From assembly GCA_022510505.1 (NCBI GenBank), contig JAFLTL010000002.1, positions 62,001 to 126,000 on the forward strand: a stretch of DNA of 64,000 nt, written 5' to 3'. Under the pieces are notes generated by a model that was given only the letters and a program-made list of their open reading frames with translations, ran no database searches and had not been told where the DNA came from. The position numbers were made by a program, and so were the translations under genes. The DNA comes from Muribaculaceae bacterium. GTDB taxonomy: Bacteria > Bacteroidota > Bacteroidia > Bacteroidales > Muribaculaceae. The number at the start of each line of letters is the position of its first letter. The stretch's first letter is position 1. This document shows positions 6,673-13,636 of the stretch, piece by piece.

Positions 6673-7689
6673 ATGTTGTCGGAAGAATTAGAAACATTAA
6701 TCGGAGCAGCGATTGCCGACGGTAAAATTACCGAAAAAGAACGTGAAGTTCTAACAAAAAGAGCAAAAGCGGAGGGAATAGATCTCGAAGAGTTTGAATT
6801 GATATTGGAATCGCGGTTACATTCAAATATCAATGTGACTGACAAAAAATCCGACAACCATCCACGTGAATTTGTAGTTAAAAAACTACAGGCGAGAATC
6901 GATGAGATTTTAAAAGATTATGAGAGTAAGGTAAAAGAAATAAACGAGAATTCGTCTTATTATATTTTCATAAGTGACGGTAAGAAAACATATGATGCTG
7001 AATATGATAAAGATGAGGCTCTCAATGATGCGGAAAGATCAAGGGATAACAGCATTTTAAATGTTATCGAAAACCTATACATCCCTAACAATAAAGATGA
7101 CATTCTTGATTTGTTGAATTATTTGAAATTCTATACAAGAAAGAGCTATTATAGTCCCTATGGATTTGAAGTAGGAGATGCACTAAAAGATAAATATAAT
7201 GAATGTCTTGAAATAGCTCGGCATAATTTCCCGAATGAACCAGGAATAAAGGAATACTTGGAAAGCAAAGCCAAAGCGGAAAAACGAGAAGAAGACAAGA
7301 AAAGAAAAACCGAGGAAGATTTGGCTCGCCAATCATTGGCTCGCTTGAAAAATGACGTAAAGGAGGCAGGAGAAGCTTATTATAAGGGCAGTTACGATTC
7401 TATGATGAGTAAGAGAAGTAAAGCCGCGGAAGCTATCATAACAGGCTTCCAGCTTCCTGAAGACAAAAAAGACCTACTTGAGTTAATTAAATATTTCAAA
7501 CCTTTCTATAATAAAAAAGTTTGGAAAGACAGAGACAAAAATTACAAAAGGACGGCTAAAGCCTATTATAACAAATATATAGAAGCATGTGAATTGGCAA
7601 AGACCTTGTTCCCCGATGATGCTGACTTCCTGAAAGAGTTCCCTCAGAAAAAGAAGGGATTCTTAAGTTGGCTTGGTTTTGGTAAATAA
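6673..7689 (+). CDS. TerB-like protein with internal duplication
   Basis: A 338-residue, highly charged, probably cytoplasmic protein. Residues about 1-50 (LIGAAIADGKITEKEREVLT and on to EEFELILESRL) have the pattern of the tellurite-resistance TerB/DjlA-type helical domain, including the acidic ADGKITxxE turn. The rest holds two related helical repeats. IPNNKDDILDLLNYLKFYTR plus the later YNECLEIARHNFPNEP matches LPEDKKDLLELIKYFKPFYN plus YIEACELAKTLFPDDA. A Lys/Glu-rich helix (about 195-230) lies between them. TerB domains occur with membrane-linked stress and phage-defence modules. Here the gene leads a plus-strand run of lipoprotein and channel genes. Confidence 0.65.
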   Translation: MLSEELETLIGAAIADGKITEKEREVLTKRAKAEGIDLEEFELILESRLHSNINVTDKKSDNHPREFVVKKLQARIDEILKDYESKVKEINENSSYYIFISDGKKTYDAEYDKDEALNDAERSRDNSILNVIENLYIPNNKDDILDLLNYLKFYTRKSYYSPYGFEVGDALKDKYNECLEIARHNFPNEPGIKEYLESKAKAEKREEDKKRKTEEDLARQSLARLKNDVKEAGEAYYKGSYDSMMSKRSKAAEAIITGFQLPEDKKDLLELIKYFKPFYNKKVWKDRDKNYKRTAKAYYNKYIEACELAKTLFPDDADFLKEFPQKKKGFLSWLGFGK

Positions 7690-7720
7690 TGAAAGATGTG
7701 AAAATAAAAAATTAGATATA

Positions 7721-8782
7721 ATGAAAGCTTTACGTTATCTAACATTATTGATACTGCCGTTGACTGCCTGCGGTGGAGGAGATAAAAACGGTCAAAACAC
7801 CGGTAATTTGGCCGACCAGTCGTCGGGCAACATGGTTACCTACGAAAATTCAGCCGTCAATGGAGTAACACAGGCATTGCCTACTATCATGCTGTTGCCC
7901 GCTGATGGCACACTTCAAAACTTCGGGGCCCTGGACACGAAATCCATCAACGGAAGATCCTATCAGATTAGAGACTATCAAAAGTACTTGAATGCCGACG
8001 ATCGTTTCAGACGAATTGCCTCGACAGTACAAAGCAGTTTCAATCAGGATAACTACCCTCTTCAAGATTTCGAGCAGACGTTGAAACAGCTTGATACAAG
8101 GAGTGCGACCGACATGGCCGATGATTTGGCCCAGGATGCTAAGACTCTTTTGCTGCAAACAGCCAATCCCGACATCGTCCTTGAATTGAACTACTATCTG
8201 CTTGGAGAAAAGAACAAAAAGGCGACATTAACTCGCAGCTCAAACAAGAAAGACCAGGAAAAAGTCGTGTCCTATACCTTGAGTGCGATTGATGCCTACA
8301 CGAACAAGGTCATTGCAACGGTCAGCGAAAGCAATCTCAAAGGGGGCTCATCAACCACCGAGATGATTCAAAACAGCCTTGTCCAGCATCTCCCTGCGTT
8401 GAAACAAGACATAGTCAAATATTTCTCGGACCTTCAGACCCGTGGTCGCGAAGTGACACTTAGGGTTACCGTTGCGAAAGGCAGCAACCAGAATCTTTCC
8501 GATGAAAGCATCGAGGGTGACACCTATGCCGATTACATCATGGATTATGTCAAGACCCACACCGTCAAAGGAGCCTATAAGATGCAAACAAACACCAAAA
8601 ACGAGCTCTATTTCGTTAATGTCAGAATTCCAATGGTATCGGAGGATGGAACTCAATATGGAGTATATGACTGGACCCGAGAACTGACAAGAGCAATGCG
8701 CAAAGACCTTGGGGTGAAGGTCAGCAATCAGTCTCAGGGACTCGGTGAAATAGCACTGACCATAGACGGTTTTCCTAATTAA
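7721..8782 (+). CDS. Lipoprotein, DUF6175-like
   Basis: A 353-residue lipoprotein. The ATG at 7721 is chosen because it gives a proper type II signal sequence, MKALRYLTLLILPLTACGGG, with lipobox LTAC; the frame upstream has no signal. The mature part starts with a Gln/Asn/Ser-rich linker. It continues with PTIMLLPADGTLQNFGALD and a mixed alpha/beta region ending EIALTIDGFPN, which fits the Bacteroidetes DUF6175 family as I remember it. A segment (YTLSAIDAYTNKVIATVSES) resembles part of the next lipoprotein, so the two may share a CsgG/TolB-N-like domain. It probably sits in the outer membrane or on the periplasmic face. Function unknown. Confidence 0.65.
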   Translation: MKALRYLTLLILPLTACGGGDKNGQNTGNLADQSSGNMVTYENSAVNGVTQALPTIMLLPADGTLQNFGALDTKSINGRSYQIRDYQKYLNADDRFRRIASTVQSSFNQDNYPLQDFEQTLKQLDTRSATDMADDLAQDAKTLLLQTANPDIVLELNYYLLGEKNKKATLTRSSNKKDQEKVVSYTLSAIDAYTNKVIATVSESNLKGGSSTTEMIQNSLVQHLPALKQDIVKYFSDLQTRGREVTLRVTVAKGSNQNLSDESIEGDTYADYIMDYVKTHTVKGAYKMQTNTKNELYFVNVRIPMVSEDGTQYGVYDWTRELTRAMRKDLGVKVSNQSQGLGEIALTIDGFPN

Positions 8783-8811
8783 TTACCATAACTTCAATTG
8801 AAATCACCATT

Positions 8812-10005
8812 ATGAGATTAAATAAATTAATTGCAATGGCTCTATTAGGCGTTGCCGTCGCTTCGTGCGGTGGCAACTCCAAGAGTCAGGAAGAGTCATC
8901 CCAAGGAGTTAAATTTGCTCCAAAGGAAAGAGAATCGAAGCTAACCGATGCAGAACGCAAAGCAGCCATTGCAGAACGCAAGGCTGCGTTACAAGTTAAC
9001 CTTGAATCAATGATGAGCACTAATGGAGTGAAGCTGACGGTTCTTCCGCCGACTCCTAACGGTGACATTACCGAGGAAATATCGGAACAGATTGGAGTTA
9101 AAATGTTATCGATAATAGCGGCTAATGGAATTGGAGGTGTAAACAATGTCCCTGACTTCGCCTTGGCTGCTACCATGAACGAAACGGGTCGTCAGACAAC
9201 GGGAACGGCTCCTCAGAAATGCATAGTCAAATATGACATCAATTATCAGGTCATGAATGTCCTTGACGGAAATGTCTATGCATCAACTTCGGAAGGTATA
9301 ACCGGAGTAGGAAACACTTTTGAAGAAGCCACCCGAAACGCTATCAATGAAATCAAATCAAATGCCAATTTGCAATCAATGCTCTCCACTGGAAGTGAAA
9401 GGATTATTTCTTGGTTCAATGACAATTTGCCATCGTTGAAGAATCAGGTCTCGGGAGCTATGGGGGATAAGAATTATGCCTTGGCTATGGCCTTACTTAA
9501 AAGCGTTCCATCACAAGCCGAAACAGCCTATAAATATGCATCAGAGGAATATCCCAAGGTTTTGGAAACTTATAAAAAGGAACAGGCAGTAACAAATTTA
9601 GCAGCGTTGAAAAGTGCGATAGCCCAAGGTGAGCAGGCAAACGAAATCAGGCAAGAGGCATATAATTATCTGGCTATGATTCCTGTGGGCACCCGTGAGT
9701 ACACTCAGGCTGAAAAACTTGTCGAGACTTATCAGACCAATGTTCTGAAAAAACAGGCCGAGGCACAGAAACGCAAATATGATAAAGAAGAAGCCGAAAG
9801 AGTTCAAAAAGAGAAGATGGAACTGGCTCAACTTGACGCTGACCGGCAGATTGCTATTGCCGAAGCGAGAGCCTCGGAACAGGCGATGAGACTTCACATG
9901 CGTGAGAAGGATGATTCCAAACGAGGATTCTGGGGCAATTTGGGAGCTCGCATAATCTCCGGAATGGATTATGTAGGTGATAAAATCTCAGGGAACATTG
10001 AGTAA
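8812..10005 (+). CDS. Lipoprotein with CsgG/FlgT-like region and long C-terminal helix
   Basis: A 397-residue lipoprotein starting MRLNKLIAMALLGVAVASCG (lipobox VASC). Residues about 50-60 are a short repeat, AERKAAIAERKAA. The middle part (LPPTPNGDITEEISEQIGVK, then QVMNVLDGNVYASTSEGI) looks like the nucleating domains of secreted CsgG/LPP20-type proteins and parallels the previous gene. The C-terminal third is a long charged helix (about 300-370) that could form a coiled coil. It lies 29 bp after the previous gene and 9 bp before the next, so co-transcription is likely. No specific function is recognisable. Confidence 0.6.
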   Translation: MRLNKLIAMALLGVAVASCGGNSKSQEESSQGVKFAPKERESKLTDAERKAAIAERKAALQVNLESMMSTNGVKLTVLPPTPNGDITEEISEQIGVKMLSIIAANGIGGVNNVPDFALAATMNETGRQTTGTAPQKCIVKYDINYQVMNVLDGNVYASTSEGITGVGNTFEEATRNAINEIKSNANLQSMLSTGSERIISWFNDNLPSLKNQVSGAMGDKNYALAMALLKSVPSQAETAYKYASEEYPKVLETYKKEQAVTNLAALKSAIAQGEQANEIRQEAYNYLAMIPVGTREYTQAEKLVETYQTNVLKKQAEAQKRKYDKEEAERVQKEKMELAQLDADRQIAIAEARASEQAMRLHMREKDDSKRGFWGNLGARIISGMDYVGDKISGNIE

Positions 10006-10014
10006 TAATCAGTT

Positions 10015-10809
10015 ATGAGCATAAGCTATAACTATATTGATTATTGGGATGATTTAATTAAGAATTGGGCCAATACTGGAGAAATTCCTAATAGGGAGCA
10101 GGTATGGGCAAATCATTTTAAAGATGAATTCGCAAACGACTTAATGCCTGAACCTTATTGGGGAAACCCTGAAGAGTGTTCGCTTGTCTACATTGGTTAT
10201 AATCCCTATGGCAAAAAAGATGATTATCAAAACCAATGCCATAGGAACAGTAAAGATAATAATCGAACTGTATGTGGGTTACTCTCTCCAAAATATAGCG
10301 AATATGCAAAAAAATTCCCTCAGTTGGATGAATACGCCGAATGTCCTTTTGGGTGTTATGGTGGGACTACATGGTGGAAAGAAAGAGACAAATGGTTCAA
10401 GAGACTCAGTAATGGAGTTAAGAAACCTTTTGTTATGGAGTTATGTGCATGGCACACACCAAACTGGAAAAATATCAATCGCAATCGATCTTTATTGGAA
10501 TATGTCCAAGAAAATATAATCCCGGTCCTCAAAGAAGCAATCTCAAACTCCGATCTTAAGGTTGGTTTAAGTGTTGGTAAGGAAATTGGAGATATCCTTC
10601 TAAATCTCGACGACGATAAATGGAAAGAAATACCTATAGATTGGCAGTCTCTTTATAAAAATCATGACATTTCTTCGAAGAGATGTTATAGAGTGTTAAG
10701 GTCAACCGATGGCTATTTCATGATAAATACCTATAATGGACGGAACAAGGCTCCGGGTGAAAAATTCAGTAAACTTGAACTTGAATTATTAGAAATGATA
10801 AAGAATTAA
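10015..10809 (+). CDS. Uracil-DNA-glycosylase-like protein
   Basis: A 264-residue soluble protein. The segment MPEPYWGNPEECSLVYIGYN followed by PYGKK resembles the LPEPYxGNPxxAxVxxLxxNPG motif of uracil-DNA-glycosylase-superfamily proteins found in many bacterial accessory regions. A later FVMELCAWHTP and a conserved-looking GLSVGKEIGDILL are visible. Near the C-terminus, NTYNGRNKAPGEKFSKLE is present. Catalytic residues cannot be assigned with confidence. It starts 9 bp after the preceding lipoprotein gene and is AT-rich. It may be a nucleic-acid enzyme or a divergent non-catalytic member carried by the island. Confidence 0.5.
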   Translation: MSISYNYIDYWDDLIKNWANTGEIPNREQVWANHFKDEFANDLMPEPYWGNPEECSLVYIGYNPYGKKDDYQNQCHRNSKDNNRTVCGLLSPKYSEYAKKFPQLDEYAECPFGCYGGTTWWKERDKWFKRLSNGVKKPFVMELCAWHTPNWKNINRNRSLLEYVQENIIPVLKEAISNSDLKVGLSVGKEIGDILLNLDDDKWKEIPIDWQSLYKNHDISSKRCYRVLRSTDGYFMINTYNGRNKAPGEKFSKLELELLEMIKN

Positions 10810-10960
10810 ATCAGTTATAATCATGATTTTAATCCTTAGTCTCGATAGTTCTGTGTTTTTTTCTGCCTGAATTTGGCAAGAATGAGGATCATGACATGAA
10901 CCACGTATATAAAAAGCAACATTAAATTTAAATTATATTAACAAATTAAACTTGAAGTAA

Positions 10961-11764
10961 ATGAAACCACTCTTCGTATTAATAAGTTCCATCGTAATTA
11001 TTTTATTTCAGTCTTGTAAATTTGACAAGGGATCAACTGGCAATGATTATAAATCAGTCGATTCATATACTCGAGAGGTTTATAAAGCAATGAATGATGG
11101 CAACTATTCTGAAGCCTATATGGTTATAGACTTAATGAAGAACATAAGACCATATGATGCAATAAGCGGTTATGATAATTCATATAGCAGAACTGCTGGA
11201 GAATTAAACGAAAAGGTTGTAAATAATGAAATAGCCTCACTCTTTGAGAATCCGGAAGATCCATTAATAGCGTCTAAAGTATCTAAGACTCTCAAAGAAA
11301 GATTCCCTGGATATAATAAACGGACTTATTCAACCAATGATGATTTGGAAAATGTAAAAAATTGTTTAAGAATGGCAATTGATTTATCGGTAGAATGCGG
11401 AAAGGCTAAATTGGTGCCCAAATTTATAGCTCAAATACCAATTAGAGGAGAAAGGAAAGAAGGTCTCCAAAGTTATTCTTATGGCACAGGTATTTCAGAC
11501 TATAATTATCTCCCCGATTGTGGGGAGTATAATAAAATATGTAATGAAACATTAGATAAACTTATTCAGTCAAAAAACTTTGACGTAGCTCAGGATATAA
11601 TCAATTTATACAAAGAAGATCCTCAAGTGACTATAGGTGATAGCTCTAAGAACCTAATAGTAAAAGGTGTCAAGGTTGATAGCGAGCACTCTTATGTAGA
11701 GTATAATTGGAATAGCAGAAATGCTGCCCAAAAGAAATTGAATGAAGCGAAAAGTAACAAATGA
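10961..11764 (+). CDS. Lipoprotein of unknown function
   Basis: A 267-residue protein with a lipoprotein signal, MKPLFVLISSIVIILFQSCK (lipobox FQSC). The mature part is helical with a TPR-like beginning (YTREVYKAMNDGNYSEAYMV). Cys residues occur at several positions (NCLRMAIDLSVECGK, LPDCGEYNKICN). The coding sequence is more AT-rich than its neighbours. Its stop codon overlaps the ATG of the channel-like gene (ATGA), so the two are translationally coupled and may act together across the envelope. I do not recognise the family. Confidence 0.6.
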   Translation: MKPLFVLISSIVIILFQSCKFDKGSTGNDYKSVDSYTREVYKAMNDGNYSEAYMVIDLMKNIRPYDAISGYDNSYSRTAGELNEKVVNNEIASLFENPEDPLIASKVSKTLKERFPGYNKRTYSTNDDLENVKNCLRMAIDLSVECGKAKLVPKFIAQIPIRGERKEGLQSYSYGTGISDYNYLPDCGEYNKICNETLDKLIQSKNFDVAQDIINLYKEDPQVTIGDSSKNLIVKGVKVDSEHSYVEYNWNSRNAAQKKLNEAKSNK

Positions 11765-13023
11765 AAAGAACTAATTCATTCAAGCTTTTGGGGCAGGCAT
11801 TCAAATCGGCAAGGGAGCCAATGTGGGCCTCGGTGCAGGTGCTGGTTGTGCTGACGCTTGTTCTGGCTACAATTTTTTTCATTGCTGAATATAGAGTCCA
11901 ACCCGAAGAATATAACTACGGACGGTCTTTGCTTTGGGCTTTTACGCGCTATATTGGCGACCCGGGTAAGTTCTCGGGACCAGGTCCGATAACATTCACC
12001 GGACGCTTGGTAGCAAGCTTGATTGGAATAGTTGGCATATTAATCTTCGCGGTTCCGGCCGGATTAGTGGGTGGAGGTTTCAGAACAGCGATAGAAAAGG
12101 AACTTAGAAAAAAACACCTTGCAAACATTGGCGATAAACTTAAGATGGCTTTCAGTCGCCGACAGGATTCGAAAACAATGTACCGTCATGTTCCACGCCA
12201 CATCTATTTAACGACGTTGCAGGCACAAAAGAACATGACCGAGAAAGATGTTATTGACGCAGTTGAGTATAATCCTCCATTCCGATTAAGAGACCTTGCA
12301 ACGGCCGCAACCCAAGGGACACATGCATCGGGCCAATTGGCAGTGGAAATGTTCCCCTATAACAAACCTTATGGGGCGTTGATTAATCGTAGCTCGAACA
12401 TCACAATAGCATGTCCAACATCGGTAAGCGAGGCCGGGATTGGAAATTTCGGTTATTATCTTGCATTAATAGGAGGTTTCAACTTCATCAGCAAAGAAAT
12501 TGAGAAAGATGTTCATGAACCTTCGAGTTATTATCTTATAGATGACGAAAACAACCCGGTCGACAGGAAAGAATATTATAGCGACTTGAAACAATTGGCC
12601 GGTGGGAAAGACAATTGGACTATCTTTTTGATTTCGAGTGAACGTCAAAGCGAGTATGCCCTACATTTTATTTCCCGTGCAAATAAGAAAACCGAAAGGG
12701 ATTCCACTGTGCTTGACACCACTAAATTTGAGGAATTCTACAATAATCTTTCTTCTACATTGGTGGCTGATTTCTCGTTGAAAAGCGAACTTGACAGTGA
12801 GTATAAACCTGTTGGCGTAAACAATTCGGCTATCAGGATTGGCGGTGGTGAGACAACAAACGCCTTCACCATTAGATTGGCATCAGAACTGGCTGTTTGG
12901 GACCCTCGTTATGTATCGGTATGCAAGGAAATGGCTGAAATCATCAATTCTTATTTAGCGGTTTCACCGAATCCGGCTTCCGAACAAACCTTAAAGGAGA
13001 AGGGACAAGGTTACTTGAATTAA
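11761..13023 (+). CDS. K+-channel-like membrane protein with large cytoplasmic domain
   Basis: A 420-residue protein with a two-helix channel core. TM1 is about 22-42 (VQVLVVLTLVLATIFFIAEY). A pore-helix-like segment SLLWAFTRYIGDPG (about 56-69) follows. TM2 is about 83-106 (GRLVASLIGIVGILIFAVPA), then GLVGGGF, the pattern of the inner helix in voltage-gated-type K+ channels. The filter position reads TRYIGDPG instead of TVGYG, so selectivity is uncertain. The C-terminal 300 residues are soluble and likely ligand-binding or regulatory (LYLTTLQ-type helices, then mixed alpha/beta). It overlaps the upstream lipoprotein gene by four bases. Ion flux gated by an island signal is plausible but inferred. 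Confidence 0.65.
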   Translation: MKRTNSFKLLGQAFKSAREPMWASVQVLVVLTLVLATIFFIAEYRVQPEEYNYGRSLLWAFTRYIGDPGKFSGPGPITFTGRLVASLIGIVGILIFAVPAGLVGGGFRTAIEKELRKKHLANIGDKLKMAFSRRQDSKTMYRHVPRHIYLTTLQAQKNMTEKDVIDAVEYNPPFRLRDLATAATQGTHASGQLAVEMFPYNKPYGALINRSSNITIACPTSVSEAGIGNFGYYLALIGGFNFISKEIEKDVHEPSSYYLIDDENNPVDRKEYYSDLKQLAGGKDNWTIFLISSERQSEYALHFISRANKKTERDSTVLDTTKFEEFYNNLSSTLVADFSLKSELDSEYKPVGVNNSAIRIGGGETTNAFTIRLASELAVWDPRYVSVCKEMAEIINSYLAVSPNPASEQTLKEKGQGYLN

Positions 13024-13064
13024 TAAGCCTCTTTGAACCGGTTGTTTCAGCCCCTGATTCCCGA

Positions 13065-13241
13065 ATGTTTTATTTATTCCTTGCTCTTGTCATTGTTGCT
13101 ATCATTTATTTTGCGGGTAGAGCACTGTTAACAATCCTGGAATTCCTGTTGGAAATTCTGAAAATGATTCTTAGCAGTGGTTGGTTTTGGATTGTAATCG
13201 GTGTCTTTCTCCTTGTGATATTGATATTATGTTTAGTGTAA
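13065..13241 (+). CDS. Tiny two-helix membrane protein, 58 residues
   Basis: A short frame 41 bp after the channel gene encodes MFYLFLALVIVAIIYFAGRA and so on, ending VFLLVILILCLV. It has two hydrophobic segments (about 2-22 and 38-58) around a short amphipathic linker (LLTILEFLLEILKMILSSG). It is followed by a strong terminator, consistent with being the last gene of the operon. Small hydrophobic proteins like this may regulate a neighbouring membrane protein. No family is recognised. Confidence 0.5.
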   Translation: MFYLFLALVIVAIIYFAGRALLTILEFLLEILKMILSSGWFWIVIGVFLLVILILCLV

Positions 13242-13304
13242 TTTCCGAACTGCCTGTCAAAAGAATATTGTGACTAACTTTAACAGCTAAAATTAAGTTC
13301 AATA

Positions 13305-13347
13305 AAAAAGTAGTGGCAGAGCTTTACAAGTTCTGCCACTACTTTTT
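13305..13347. terminator. Strong bidirectional intrinsic terminator
   Basis: Perfect 16-bp arms (13305-13320 and 13332-13347; core GTAGTGGCAGA/TCTGCCACTAC) around an 11-nt loop, with an A-run on the left and a T-run on the right. It ends the plus-strand accessory operon. Confidence 0.9.
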
Positions 13348-13417
13348 GAATTATTACTTAAAAACCGGAATATGAGTCTGATTTAAGAATAATGTTTCTT
13401 TAGATTTCTACTCTTTA

Positions 13418-13483
13418 TTACTCTTCCGAAACATCATCGTCATCCCAACCATCCTCGTCGTCACAATCTTCATCATTTTCAGC
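13418..13483 (-). pseudogene. Possible remnant of an acidic protein C-terminus
   Basis: On the minus strand 13483-13418 reads as a 21-residue acidic tail, ENDEDCDDEDGWDDDDVSEE after Ala, with a TAA stop. It is preceded in frame by another stop and has no start. Such Asp/Glu tails end some Bacteroidales proteins. Being cut off exactly beside the methyltransferase repeat, it may be debris at the right junction of the island. Confidence 0.3.
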
Positions 13484-13489
13484 TTAATC

Positions 13490-13544
13490 CGTAGGAGCCG
13501 CAGCCGCCGTAGCCTTCTGGGAACTTCGTCAAACGCATTCTTGA
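13490..13544 (+). pseudogene. Remnant of methyltransferase 3' end; right copy of direct repeat
   Basis: 13490-13533 matches 4003-4046 at 42 of 44 bases. In the same frame it encodes VGAAAAVAFWELRQ, but continues THS and a TGA stop, whereas the intact gene continues NAAQPTPA. It has no start or upstream domain. This is best explained as the original 3' end of the methyltransferase gene, displaced 9.5 kb by an insertion that supplied a new end. Confidence 0.8.
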
Positions 13545-13636
13545 AATCATAAGGCTTTATATCTTAAAAGAAAGTAAGTGTAAGACAACTTCAATCCTTA
13601 TATTTTTCGTCTATGGGGTTATGGTTTTTCATCGAT

